The notes beneath the pieces are model-generated. The model saw only the letters and a list, made by a program, of their open reading frames with translations, did no database searches and was not told the DNA's origin. The translations under genes and the position numbers were made by a program. 21,458 bases of DNA, taken from NCBI GenBank assembly GCA_003221985.1, contig QHUQ01000121.1:1-21458 (forward strand), given 5' to 3'. This document shows positions 13,898 through 21,458 of the stretch, piece by piece. The stretch's first letter is position 1. Every line of letters starts with the position of its first letter. This DNA comes from Gemmatimonadota bacterium. GTDB lineage: Bacteria; Gemmatimonadota; Gemmatimonadetes; Gemmatimonadales; GWC2-71-9.

Positions 13898-15346
13898 ATG
13901 CGACGTGCGAGTCTGGTGTTGCTGGCGCTGACGGGGTTGGCCGTGATGGGGTGCGACGCCGTGCGGGACGCGTTCTCGCCGCGAGCGGATGTCGTTGCCC
14001 GCGCCAACGACCAGACGTTGACAGTGGAGCGTGTCGCCGGGTGGGCCGGCGGCAGCAAGCAGGTGCCGATCGAGCCGATGGCGCTCAACCGGCTGTCGCA
14101 CGTATGGGTGGATTACGCGCTGTTCGCGCAAGCGCTCGCGGCCGGCAAGGACCTGCGCGATTCGGCGACCGCCATGGCCGCGATGTGGCCGGTCGTCGCG
14201 CAGCTCAAGTGGGAGCGCTTCCACGACAAGCTCGTCGCGCGCGGCAATCTCACGCCGCAACAGGTGGATTCGGCGTACCAGGACGGGCGCATGCGGATCT
14301 TCCAGCACATTCTGTTTCAGGTGCCGCCGAATTCCGCGCCGAACGTCGATGCCCAGAAGCGCCGGCAAGCCGAGCAATTGCTACCGCAGGCACGCGGCGC
14401 CGGTCCCCACTTTGCCCAGCTGGCCACGCGCTACTCCGACGACCCCGGCTCGAAGGTCCAGGGCGGCTCGCTCGGCCTGTCGCAACGCGGACAATTCGTG
14501 CAGGCCTTCGAGGATGCCGCGTGGCAGCTCGAACCGGGCGCGGTGAGCGCGGTCGTCAAGAGCCCGTTCGGGTACCACATCATCCGCCGCCCGCCGCTCG
14601 GTGAGGTTCGCGCTGCATTCGCATCCGGCGTCGAGGATCGGGCGACGATGCACGGCGATTCGCTCTATCTCGACAGTCTCTCCATCAAGCGGCACATCGA
14701 GACGGTCAGTCGCGCGCCGTCATATGTACGTGTCGCCGTGCAGGACCTGGAGGCCTCGCGATCCAGCAACCGGGTGCTGGTCGATTATCGCGGCGGCTCG
14801 CTGCGGGTACGCAACCTGGTGCGCTGGCTCGCCGCGCTGGATCCGCAGATCATGCAGGCGTTACCACAGGCGAGCGACGAGCAGATCAATCAGTTCGTCA
14901 GGGCGATTGCGCAGCGCGAGCTGCTGCTCGAGCAGGCGGACTCCGCCCGCGTCACGCTGACCCCCGACGACGTGAAGCAGGTCCGCGCGGAGCACGATTC
15001 CGCCATCACCCTGCTCGGCTCGATCGTCAATTTGACGCCCGAGGTGCTGCGCGACTCCGCCGGCCAGACGCCGCAGGATCGCGTCAACTTCGCCATGGGG
15101 CGCGTGAACGACTATCTGGACCGCGTGCTGCATGGCCGGGCGCGCTTCTTCCCGCTGCCGCCGTTCCTGGCCGAGATGTTGCGCGCACAGGCGAGCTGGA
15201 AGGTCGATGAAGCAGGCGTCCGGCGCGCCGTCGAGCGCGCCCAGGAGATCCGTGCCGACTCGCTCCAGGCAACCGGACAGCCGCGCATGAATCCCGCACC
15301 GGGCCCGGCGCCGATCGATACCACGCCACGGCGGACACTGCGATGA
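13898..15346 (+). CDS. Parvulin-type peptidyl-prolyl isomerase lipoprotein
   Basis: Peptidyl-prolyl cis-trans isomerase (PpiC/SurA-like), predicted lipoprotein of 482 residues. The signal peptide ends in lipobox VMGC with Cys19. An N-terminal helical chaperone-like part (20-125) precedes one parvulin domain at about 130-231 (RIFQHILFQV, FAQLATRYSDDPGS, QGGSLGLSQRGQFVQAFEDA, SPFGYHIIRR). A long helical region with no recognised domain follows, with a proline-rich end. AGAGGA lies 5 bases before ATG 13898, giving the best-formed ribosome site of the operon. The gene is 18 bp from mfd and overlaps the second isomerase by 4 bp (ATGA). Likely role: folding of outer-membrane or periplasmic proteins from a membrane-anchored position. 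PrsA-like or SurA-like naming cannot be decided. Confidence 0.92.
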   Translation: MRRASLVLLALTGLAVMGCDAVRDAFSPRADVVARANDQTLTVERVAGWAGGSKQVPIEPMALNRLSHVWVDYALFAQALAAGKDLRDSATAMAAMWPVVAQLKWERFHDKLVARGNLTPQQVDSAYQDGRMRIFQHILFQVPPNSAPNVDAQKRRQAEQLLPQARGAGPHFAQLATRYSDDPGSKVQGGSLGLSQRGQFVQAFEDAAWQLEPGAVSAVVKSPFGYHIIRRPPLGEVRAAFASGVEDRATMHGDSLYLDSLSIKRHIETVSRAPSYVRVAVQDLEASRSSNRVLVDYRGGSLRVRNLVRWLAALDPQIMQALPQASDEQINQFVRAIAQRELLLEQADSARVTLTPDDVKQVRAEHDSAITLLGSIVNLTPEVLRDSAGQTPQDRVNFAMGRVNDYLDRVLHGRARFFPLPPFLAEMLRAQASWKVDEAGVRRAVERAQEIRADSLQATGQPRMNPAPGPAPIDTTPRRTLR

Positions 15347-16641
15347 GGCTGCTGGTTTCTCTCCTTGCTGGTTGCGTGCTCGCCGGAGCGGCGACCGCGC
15401 AGACCCTCGACCGCATCGTCGCCGTCGTCGGGACGCGGCCGATTCTCGCGTCGCAGATCGACGAGGAAATGGTCCAGGCGCAGGCGCAGGGCCAGACGCT
15501 CCCGGCGGACTCGGCAGGGCGGATGGCAATGCGCCGGCAGATTCTCGACCGCCTGATCGAGCTCGAGATCCTGGTGCAGCAGGCGCAGCGTGACACGTCG
15601 ATCAAGGTGACGGACCAGGAGGTCCTCGATCAGGTCGAGCAGACCTACCAGAACGTCCGCAAGCAGTTCGCATCCGAAAGCGACTTTCGGGATCAGATCC
15701 GCCAGGCGCGGTTCGGATCGGTCGAAGAGTGGCGCCGCTGGCTGGCCGACGAGCAACGCCGGCAGCTGTACGCCCAGCGTCTGATCGAGGCGCAGCGCCA
15801 GAAAGGGAAGCTGCGGCCGATCCCGCCAACGGAGGCGCAGATGCGGGAGTTCTGGGAGCAGAACAGGGCCCAGCAGCCGCAGCGCCCCGCCACGGTGTCG
15901 TTTCGTCAGATCGTCGTCCGGCCGGTTCCAGACTCCGCCGCCCGGCGCCGCGCGCTCGAACGGGCGGATTCACTCGTCGTCGAGCTGCGTAAAGGCGCGG
16001 ATTTCGGCACTGCGGCGAAGCGGTTTTCCGCCGACAGCGCCTCCGCGGCGCAAGGGGGCGAGCTGGGCTGGTTCCGGCGCGGCGTGATGGTGAAGGAATT
16101 CGAGGATGTCGCGTTCCGACTCCGCCCGGGAGAAATCTCGGGCCCCGTCGAGACGTCTTTCGGCTTTCACATCATCAAGGTCGAGCGCACCCAGCCGGCG
16201 GAAATCCTGGCCCGCCACGTCCTGATCACGCCGGACATCAGCGCCGGCCAGATCGCAATCGGGCGGCACTTGGCCGACTCGCTGCACGACCGGCTGGCGC
16301 GCGGCGGCATTGCTCGTGCCTCGTTCGACTCGCTCGCCAAGCTCTATGCCGATCCGCAGGAGCCGAAGCTGGCCGAAGACGCTCCCCTGACGGACCTCCC
16401 GCCCGAGTATCAGAAAGTCGTCTCGAGCGACACGACGATGGGATTGAAGCCGGTGATCACGTTGGGCGAACCGCCGCGCACCAAATTCGTGGTCTTCGAG
16501 GTCACGGCCCGGCACGACGCGGGCGAGCTGGGATTCGATGACGTCAAGCTGCGGATTCGCCAGTCGCTCGGCGATCAGCTCGCCATCAAGCATTACGTCG
16601 ACCAACTGCGGCGCCAGACCTACGTCGACATAAGGCTCTAG
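15343..16641 (+). CDS. surA: SurA-like periplasmic peptidyl-prolyl isomerase
   Basis: Periplasmic chaperone/isomerase of 432 residues, close to the length of SurA. Signal peptide 1-20 (LLAGCVLAGAATAQ), then the SurA N-terminal chaperone fold, starting with LDRIVAVVGTRPILASQIDEE. A canonical parvulin domain lies at about 183-282 (VSFRQIVVRP, FGTAAKRFSADSAS, QGGELGWFRRG, FGFHIIKVER). The second parvulin-like segment (about 285-390) begins with ILARHVLI but is degenerate and probably not catalytic. Start ATG 15343 overlaps the TGA of the lipoprotein isomerase, so two isomerases are made from coupled cistrons. pdxA follows 2 bp later, and surA-pdxA is a known neighbour pair in enterobacteria. A substrate role in outer-membrane protein assembly is inferred from the family. 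Confidence 0.9.
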   Translation: MRLLVSLLAGCVLAGAATAQTLDRIVAVVGTRPILASQIDEEMVQAQAQGQTLPADSAGRMAMRRQILDRLIELEILVQQAQRDTSIKVTDQEVLDQVEQTYQNVRKQFASESDFRDQIRQARFGSVEEWRRWLADEQRRQLYAQRLIEAQRQKGKLRPIPPTEAQMREFWEQNRAQQPQRPATVSFRQIVVRPVPDSAARRRALERADSLVVELRKGADFGTAAKRFSADSASAAQGGELGWFRRGVMVKEFEDVAFRLRPGEISGPVETSFGFHIIKVERTQPAEILARHVLITPDISAGQIAIGRHLADSLHDRLARGGIARASFDSLAKLYADPQEPKLAEDAPLTDLPPEYQKVVSSDTTMGLKPVITLGEPPRTKFVVFEVTARHDAGELGFDDVKLRIRQSLGDQLAIKHYVDQLRRQTYVDIRL

Positions 16642-16643
16642 CC

Positions 16644-17519
16644 GTGGCTCCTTCCCGGCCACGCCTGGCGGTGGCCGTCGGCGACCCGCGAGGCATCGGT
16701 CCGGAAGTAGTGCGGAAGGCACTGCGCCAGCCGCTCGACGCGGATGTGCGGATTGTCGGCGGGTGGGAGGACGGGGGGGGGGCGAGCTCGGCGACCGAGC
16801 TCGAGGCGGGACGGGCGGCCGCGCAGGGCATCGAGGCCGCGGCCCGGCTCGCGCTCGCCGGTGAGGTCGACGCCATCGTCACCGGCCCCGTTCACAAGCT
16901 CGCGCTGCACACCGCCGGCTATCGCTTTCCCGGAGTCACGGAATTCCTGGCGCATCTCGCGGGTGACGTACCGGTGGCGATGATGCTGGCGACGGGCCGG
17001 CTCCGCGTGGTGCTCGTGACGACGCACCTGGCGCTGCGCGATGCGATCGCCACGATCACCACGGAGCGCGTGGTCCAGGCGGGCCGCATCGCGGTCGACG
17101 CGCTGCGGCGCTGGTGGGGCGTCGAGATGCCGCGGCTCGCCTTGTGTGCGCTGAACCCCCATGCCGGCGAAGGCGGCCTGTTCGGCGACGAGGACGAGCG
17201 CGTGTTGCGACCGGCGGCCACGGCACTCAACGCCGCCGGCCCACTGCCGGCCGACACCGTGTTCGTGCGCGCGCTGCGCGGCGAATTCGACGCCGTGCTC
17301 GCGCCCTATCACGATGTCGGCATGACCGCGGTGAAAGTCTCGGGATTTGGAACGGGCGTGAACGTCACGCTGGGATTGCCGTTCATCAGGACTTCGCCCG
17401 ACCACGGCACGGCGTTCGACATCGCGGGCAAGGGAATTGCCGACCCGGGATCGATGCGCGCGTCGCTCGAGCTGGCGGTCCAGCTGGCGAGCGCCCCTCC
17501 CCCCCGCCCAGGCGCCTAG
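16644..17519 (+). CDS. pdxA: 4-hydroxythreonine-4-phosphate dehydrogenase PdxA, short form
   Basis: NAD-dependent dehydrogenase of the DXP-dependent pyridoxal phosphate pathway. At 291 residues it is about 35-40 shorter than typical PdxA. Conserved motifs are GDPRGIGPEV (13-22), TGPVHKLAL, TTHLALRD with metal-ligand His128, LNPHAGEGG with His173, APYHDVG with His223, and LPFIRTSPDHGTAFD. The deletion falls between residues about 40 and 50, where a ten-G run encodes a glycine stretch, before AGRAAAQGIEAAARLAL resumes normal alignment. The FPGHTE motif reads FPGVTE, with Val98 at a His that contacts substrate in characterised PdxA. Start GTG 16644 is 2 bp after the surA-like stop, with AAGG 8 bases upstream. 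It may be a working PdxA or a PdxA-like enzyme with changed substrate. Confidence 0.88.
   Translation: MAPSRPRLAVAVGDPRGIGPEVVRKALRQPLDADVRIVGGWEDGGGASSATELEAGRAAAQGIEAAARLALAGEVDAIVTGPVHKLALHTAGYRFPGVTEFLAHLAGDVPVAMMLATGRLRVVLVTTHLALRDAIATITTERVVQAGRIAVDALRRWWGVEMPRLALCALNPHAGEGGLFGDEDERVLRPAATALNAAGPLPADTVFVRALRGEFDAVLAPYHDVGMTAVKVSGFGTGVNVTLGLPFIRTSPDHGTAFDIAGKGIADPGSMRASLELAVQLASAPPPRPGA
16773..16782 (+). repeat. Ten-G homopolymer in pdxA
   Basis: Run of ten G encoding a Gly stretch at the point where the protein is shorter than relatives. The reading frame is the same before (GDPRGIGPE) and after (TGPVHK), so the run as sequenced gives an open frame. Such runs are prone to slippage and to sequencing error. 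Confidence 0.85.
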
Positions 17520-18859
17520 GTCGACGGCTCCGGCACCTGCGCGGTCGCCGGCCAAACGCGCACGCGACCTACGCGGCGGCCATCCATCTCCAGAATCTCG
17601 AACGTTGCTCCCTGGAGGTTCACGCGGTCGCCGACCTTCGGCAGGCGGCCGAGCCGCCCGAAGAGCAGCCCACCGATCGTCGTGAAGTCGGCATCGTCGA
17701 GGTGGAGCTTGAGCGCGCGGTTCACGTCGGCGATTTCCGTGCTCCCCGGCAGAATCGGCACCGCGCTGGTTCCGGGGCCGTCGGCGACCGATCCGGGCGT
17801 CGCGGTGGGCGTCTGATCGTACTCGTCGTAGATCGGCCCGACGATCTCCTCCAGCAGATCCTCCATCGTGACGAGCCCGGCCGTGCCGCCGAATTCGTCC
17901 AGGACGATCGCGAGGTGGACCTTCTGGCGCTTCATGTCGGCCAGGACGTCTTCCACTTCACGCGTGCCCGGTACGAAGAACGCCGGCCGGGCGATCTCCT
18001 GTACCGGCGCGTCCGATCCCGCGAGCAGGCCGCGCAGGATGTCCTTGGCGTGCACGATGCCCACGACGTCGTCGAGCGATTCGCCGGTCACGGGATAGCG
18101 TGACCGGCCGGCCGCCGCCACGCGGTCGGCCGCCTCGGCGAGCGACGCCTCGGCAGGGAGCGCGACGATGTCGGTGCGCGGGGTCATCACCTCGCGCGCG
18201 TTCTTTTCGCTGAACTCGAAGACGCCTTCGAGCAGCCGCGCGTCGCCGGCGCCCAGGCCGCCCGTCTTGCGGCTCTGCTCGACCAGCATGCGGATCTCCT
18301 CGGGGGAATGCACCCGGTCGAGCTCCGGATTCGAGCTCTTGATGCCGAGCACGCGCAGCACGACGCGCGCGCTCCAGTTCAACAGCAGGTTGAATGGCCG
18401 GGTGATCCATGAGAAGGCGACGAGCGGCGCGGCAACCCAGCGACTCGTGGCTTCGGGATAGGTGATCGCCCACGTCTTGGGTACCAGCTCGCCGAATACG
18501 ACGTGCAGGAATGAGATACTGGCCACGGCCACGACGGAGGCGATACCGCCGCGTGTCAGAAAATCGAGGCCGCGCGGCAGCGTCGCGAACCAGTCGCGAA
18601 ACAGATGGGCGACGGTATCCTCGGCAACGTAGCCGAGCAGGATGGACGTGAGGGTGATGCCGAGCTGTGTCGCCGACAGCAGGCTGTACAGATTGCCGAT
18701 CGCCTTGCGCACCATACGCGCCTTGCGGTCGCCGCGCCGGATCATCGCCTCGAGCCGCGTGCGGCGGGACGCCACGAGCGCGAATTCCGCCGCGACGAAG
18801 AAGGCGTTGGCCGCGACCAGCACGACGATCGCGATGAGGCGCAGGCCCAGGACGTTCAC
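17516..18859 (-). CDS. CNNM/CorC (HlyC)-family membrane protein with CBS pair
   Basis: Membrane protein of 447 residues of the CNNM/CorC/HlyC family, linked to Mg/Co efflux or homeostasis. The N-terminal CNNM (DUF21) domain is about 1-190, with TM segments near 5-28, 58-80, 105-130 and 140-165, and motifs FVAAEFALVASRRTRLE and FGELVPKTWAI. It is followed by a CBS pair (about 215-345: AREVMTPRTDIVALP, GRSRYPVTGESLDDVVGIVH, LAIVLDEFGGTAGLVTMEDL) and a C-terminal CorC_HlyC domain (about 365-440). Start GTG 18859 follows a TACTAT box by only 6 bases and no ribosome site fits, so the transcript may be leaderless. It is divergent from a CDF transporter, which fits joint metal homeostasis, and convergent with pdxA, the stop codons overlapping in CCTAGG. 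Confidence 0.95.
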   Translation of the reverse strand: MNVLGLRLIAIVVLVAANAFFVAAEFALVASRRTRLEAMIRRGDRKARMVRKAIGNLYSLLSATQLGITLTSILLGYVAEDTVAHLFRDWFATLPRGLDFLTRGGIASVVAVASISFLHVVFGELVPKTWAITYPEATSRWVAAPLVAFSWITRPFNLLLNWSARVVLRVLGIKSSNPELDRVHSPEEIRMLVEQSRKTGGLGAGDARLLEGVFEFSEKNAREVMTPRTDIVALPAEASLAEAADRVAAAGRSRYPVTGESLDDVVGIVHAKDILRGLLAGSDAPVQEIARPAFFVPGTREVEDVLADMKRQKVHLAIVLDEFGGTAGLVTMEDLLEEIVGPIYDEYDQTPTATPGSVADGPGTSAVPILPGSTEIADVNRALKLHLDDADFTTIGGLLFGRLGRLPKVGDRVNLQGATFEILEMDGRRVGRVRVWPATAQVPEPST

Positions 18860-18863
18860 GGCC

Positions 18864-18876
18864 TAATAGTATTAGA
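18864..18876. promoter_or_regulatory. Palindromic divergent promoter between CNNM and CDF genes
   Basis: The AT-rich near-perfect palindrome CTAATA-G-TATTAG (18864 on) sits alone in a GC-rich 37-bp gap. On the minus strand TACTAT (18871-18866) ends 6 bases before GTG 18859. On the plus strand TAGTAT (18867-18872) lies 24 bases before GTG 18897. It can serve as two -10 boxes or as a regulator half-site pair. No -35 was recognised. Confidence 0.55.
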
Positions 18877-18884
18877 TTTGCGCC

Positions 18885-18889
18885 GAGGA
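18885..18889 (+). promoter_or_regulatory. Ribosome binding site of the CDF gene
   Basis: GAGGA with 7-base spacing to GTG 18897; it supports this GTG as the start. Confidence 0.7.
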
Positions 18890-18896
18890 CACATCC

Positions 18897-19784
18897 GTGC
18901 TGCCCGCTGAAGCCCACTGTACCTATCGCGCGCCCATCAACGTCGAGACTCGACGGCGCTTGACGCTGGCGCTGGCGATCACCGCGGTCGTGATGCTGGT
19001 CGAGCTGGTCGGTGGCTGGCTCGCCGGCTCACTGGCGCTGCTTGCCGACGCGGCTCATATGCTGGCCGACGTCGCGGCGCTCGGTCTGGCGTTGGTTGCG
19101 GCGTGGATCGCACAGCGCCCGGCGACACCGGAGCGCTCGTTCGGGTTCATGCGATTGGAGATTCTGGCCGCACTGATCAACGGCGCAGTGCTGTTCGCCA
19201 TCGCGATCGGGATCGGCATCGAGGCCTGGCAGCGTCTGCGCGTTCCCCAGCACGTCAATGGTCCATTGCTCCTCGGCGTGGCCGCCGCGGGGTTCGTCGC
19301 GAATCTCGCGGCGGTCATCCTGCTGCATCGCGGCCGCGAACACTCGCTCAATCAGAAGGGCGCATACCTGCACGTGCTCGGCGATCTGCTGGGTTCGGTC
19401 GGCGCGTTGGCCGCGGGCGTCCTCGTGCTGGCGTTCGGCTGGATGCTGGCCGATCCGCTCATCTCCGTGCTGATCGGCACGCTCGTCCTCGTCAGCGCAT
19501 GGCGGCTCGTCAAGGAAAGCAGCGACGTCCTGCTCGAGGCGACGCCGCGGCACATCGCGCTGGCGGACGTGCACGACCGTATCGCGTCCGTGCCCGGTGT
19601 GGAGTCGGTGCACGACTTACATCTGTGGACGGTAACGAGCGGCGTGGTCGCGATGAGCGGGCACCTGGTGGTCAAGAATCCGACCGACAACCAGCCCATC
19701 TTGGAGGCAGTGCAGGTTCGGATGCGCGCACTAGGGATCCAGCACGTGACGGTGCAGGTGGAGAAGGAACCGATCTGTGACTGA
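18897..19784 (+). CDS. CDF-family cation efflux transporter (CzcD/ZitB-like)
   Basis: Proton-coupled divalent cation exporter (Zn/Co/Cd class) in the inner membrane, 295 residues. Six TM segments are visible. The metal site uses TM2 His54 and Asp58 (LLADAAHMLADV) and TM5 His159 and Asp163 (AYLHVLGDLLGSVGAL); the two HxxxD motifs are the pattern of Zn-type CDFs. Further family marks are SFGFMRLEILAALINGAVL and, in the C-terminal ferredoxin-like cytoplasmic domain, VPGVESVHDLHLWTVTSG. The histidine-rich loop between TM4 and TM5 found in many CzcD proteins is short here. Start GTG 18897 has GAGGA 7 bases upstream. It is back-to-back with the CNNM gene over a shared palindromic promoter, so a joint metal response is plausible. 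The exact metal cannot be read from sequence alone. Confidence 0.95.
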   Translation: MLPAEAHCTYRAPINVETRRRLTLALAITAVVMLVELVGGWLAGSLALLADAAHMLADVAALGLALVAAWIAQRPATPERSFGFMRLEILAALINGAVLFAIAIGIGIEAWQRLRVPQHVNGPLLLGVAAAGFVANLAAVILLHRGREHSLNQKGAYLHVLGDLLGSVGALAAGVLVLAFGWMLADPLISVLIGTLVLVSAWRLVKESSDVLLEATPRHIALADVHDRIASVPGVESVHDLHLWTVTSGVVAMSGHLVVKNPTDNQPILEAVQVRMRALGIQHVTVQVEKEPICD

Positions 19785-19806
19785 TAACCGTCATCGACCG
19801 AATCCC

Positions 19807-19835
19807 TTGTTCCGAGCCGGCAGCCCGTTTATACT
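19807..19835 (+). promoter_or_regulatory. Sigma-70-like promoter of typA
   Basis: TTGTTC (19807-19812) and TATACT (19830-19835) with exactly 17 bp between; expected start near 19842, leaving a leader of about 23 bases that contains AAAGGGA (19848-19854) before GTG 19865. It is the best -35/-10 pair in the window. Confidence 0.7.
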
Positions 19836-19864
19836 GCGCCCCTCATTAAAGGGACCGTAACTCA

Positions 19865-21458
19865 GTGAAGATTCGCAACATCGCCATCATCGCCCACGTC
19901 GACCACGGCAAAACCACGCTGGTGGACCAGATGCTCCGCCAGGCGGGCGTGTTCCGCGCCAATCAGCAGGTGGCGGAGCGTGTCATGGATTCGAATCCGC
20001 TCGAACGTGAGCGCGGGATTACGATCCTGGCGAAGAACACTTCGGTACGCTGGGGTGACACGAAGATCAATATCGTGGACACGCCGGGCCACGCCGATTT
20101 CGGCGGTGAGGTCGAACGGATTCTGCGGATGGTGAACGGCTTCCTGCTGCTCGTGGATGCCGCCGAGGGGCCGATGCCGCAGACGCGATTCGTCGCGGGG
20201 AAGGCGCTCGCGCTCGGCCTCAAGCCGATCGTGCTGGTCAATAAGATCGACCGGCCCGATGCCGAGCCGCTGCGGGTGCATGACGAGGTGCTGGAGCTGC
20301 TGATGGACCTGGAGGCGACGCCGGAGCAGTTCAACTGCCCTTTCCTTTATACGTCGAGTCGTCTGGGCACGGCGACGCTGGAGCTCGACGAGCCGGGAAC
20401 GGACCTGAAGGCGCTGTTCGAGACGATTCTGGGAACGATTCCTCCGCCGCAGGCAACCCAGACCGGCCCGTTCCAGATGTTGATCTCGACGCTCGATTAT
20501 TCGTCCTACCTGGGACGGATCGGGATCGGGCGCATCGAACGTGGCCAGGTGCACGTGGGTGATACGGTCGCGTTACTGCCGATCGGCGAGCCGGGTCCGG
20601 TGGGTGACGGCGCGTTCGAGCAGGCCAAGATCGTGAAGCTGTTCGCGTTCGAGGGACTGGAGCGTGCCGAGCTCGAGACGGCAGCGGCCGGTGAAATCGT
20701 GGCCGTGGCGGGGCTCGCCGGTGTCGAAATCGGGAAGACGGTGACGGCGCCCGATCACCTCGACCGTCTGGCGGGCATCGCGGTCGAGGAGCCGACGATC
20801 TCGGTCGACATGCTGGTGAACAACTCGCCGCTGGCGGGTCGCGAGGGAAAGTTCGTGACCGGCCGGCAGCTGCGTGAGCGACTGTACCGCGAGCTCGAGC
20901 GCAACGTCGCGTTGCGGGTGGAGGACACGGACACGCCCTACGCGTTCACCGTCTCGGGCCGCGGCGAGCTGCACCTCGGCATCCTGATGGAGACGATGCG
21001 GCGCGAGGGGTACGAGTTCCAGGTGAGCCGGCCGCGCATCATTCCACGCGAGGGGCCGAACGGCGAGCGCCTCGAGCCGTACGAGGAATTGATGATCGAC
21101 TGTCCCGAAGGGTACGTCGGGGTGGTCATGGAGAAGCTGGGGCCGCGGCGCGCCACGATGCTGGACATGAAGAATCCCGGCCTGGGGATGGTGCGGATGC
21201 GCTTCAAGATCCCCGCGCGCGGCCTGCTGGGGTATCGTTCGGAGTTCTTGACCGACACGCGGGGGACGGGGATCATCCACCACCGCTTTTTTGAGTACGA
21301 TTTATGGGCCGGCCCGCTGTCGGGCCGGAACCGGGGTGTGATGGTCGCGGACCGAGAGGGGGTGGTGGTGGCGTATGCCCTCTTCAATCTTCAGGAGCGC
21401 GGTACGATGTTCGTACAGCCGGGAGATCCGGTCTATGAGGGGATGATCATCGCGGAGC
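19865..21458 (+). CDS. typA: Ribosome-associated GTPase TypA/BipA, partial
   Basis: Translational GTPase of the EF-G/LepA group that binds the ribosome and aids assembly or stress and low-temperature translation. 531 of about 610 residues are visible; the frame runs off the right edge with no stop. G1 AHVDHGKTT (10-18), switch region RERGITI, G3 DTPGHADF (72-79) and G4 NKID (126-129) are all present. Domain II and III follow ([19 protein letters not shown]), then the EF-G-like domain ([19 protein letters not shown]) and the BipA-specific C-terminal part ([17 protein letters not shown], ending near GMIIAE). It begins with GTG 19865 ([15 protein letters not shown]); AAAGGGA lies 10 bases upstream. 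It has its own promoter and is separate from the CDF gene, 80 bp upstream. Confidence 0.97.
   Translation, partial: MKIRNIAIIAHVDHGKTTLVDQMLRQAGVFRANQQVAERVMDSNPLERERGITILAKNTSVRWGDTKINIVDTPGHADFGGEVERILRMVNGFLLLVDAAEGPMPQTRFVAGKALALGLKPIVLVNKIDRPDAEPLRVHDEVLELLMDLEATPEQFNCPFLYTSSRLGTATLELDEPGTDLKALFETILGTIPPPQATQTGPFQMLISTLDYSSYLGRIGIGRIERGQVHVGDTVALLPIGEPGPVGDGAFEQAKIVKLFAFEGLERAELETAAAGEIVAVAGLAGVEIGKTVTAPDHLDRLAGIAVEEPTISVDMLVNNSPLAGREGKFVTGRQLRERLYRELERNVALRVEDTDTPYAFTVSGRGELHLGILMETMRREGYEFQVSRPRIIPREGPNGERLEPYEELMIDCPEGYVGVVMEKLGPRRATMLDMKNPGLGMVRMRFKIPARGLLGYRSEFLTDTRGTGIIHHRFFEYDLWAGPLSGRNRGVMVADREGVVVAYALFNLQERGTMFVQPGDPVYEGMIIAE

Noticed and set aside
16773..16782. A frameshift or pseudogene call for pdxA at the ten-G run
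   Set aside because: Conserved motifs before and after are in one frame and all metal ligands are present.
1..21458. Mobile elements, attachment sites, tRNA or rRNA genes
   Set aside because: No transposase, integrase, terminal repeats, tRNA cloverleaf or rRNA sequence was recognised; gene style is uniform across the window.

Overview
The window is a dense, very GC-rich bacterial chromosome segment with short intergenic gaps and frequent GTG or TTG starts. The gene set is that of a Gram-negative, double-membraned cell: a TolC-type outer-membrane protein with its periplasmic adaptor, SurA-like periplasmic isomerases, lipoproteins and secreted proteins. The overall flavour (DUF58/BatA-like pair, DUF4384 protein, twin PpiC-type isomerases, high GC) suggests Gemmatimonadota or a related phylum. 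That placement is an inference from protein character only, because no rRNA or other taxonomic marker is present.

Left arm (1-3636, minus strand): one operon reading leftwards, made of an OmpR/PhoB-type response regulator, a HAMP-less sensor histidine kinase, a TolC/CzcC-type outer-membrane efflux protein and a CzcB/HlyD-type adaptor that runs off the left edge. The inner-membrane RND pump is presumably just outside. Regulator and kinase overlap by 4 bp (GTGA), as do the TolC protein and the adaptor. A direct repeat with 11-bp period lies between kinase and TolC genes and could be a binding site for the regulator. Divergent from it is a secreted YncE-like beta-propeller (3718-4749).

Middle (4759-7795, minus strand): a secreted M28 zinc metallopeptidase, preceded by a very strong 22-bp hairpin, and upstream of that a secreted DUF4384 protein. 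The DUF4384 protein has an aromatic-rich centre containing a CXXCH motif and a long disordered tail built from four successive simple repeats. A symmetric promoter region with two face-to-face TATAAT boxes separates it from the next operon.

Right-centre (7876-17519, plus strand): a six-gene, tightly coupled operon of DUF58 protein, BatA-like VWA membrane protein, mfd, parvulin lipoprotein, surA-like parvulin and pdxA. It joins a cell-envelope or stress VWA pair to transcription-coupled repair, envelope protein folding and vitamin B6 synthesis. The surA-pdxA adjacency is also known from enterobacteria. The usual MoxR ATPase partner of the DUF58/BatA pair is absent. The PdxA is short and has Val at a position that is normally a substrate-binding His.

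Right arm (17516-21458): a CNNM/CorC-type membrane protein (minus strand) converges on pdxA, and the two stop codons overlap inside one CCTAGG palindrome. It is divergent from a CDF-family cation efflux transporter, with a palindromic promoter between them. The window ends inside typA/bipA, which has its own good sigma-70-like promoter. No tRNA, rRNA, CRISPR array or mobile element was recognised, and no stretch longer than 300 bases lacks a gene.
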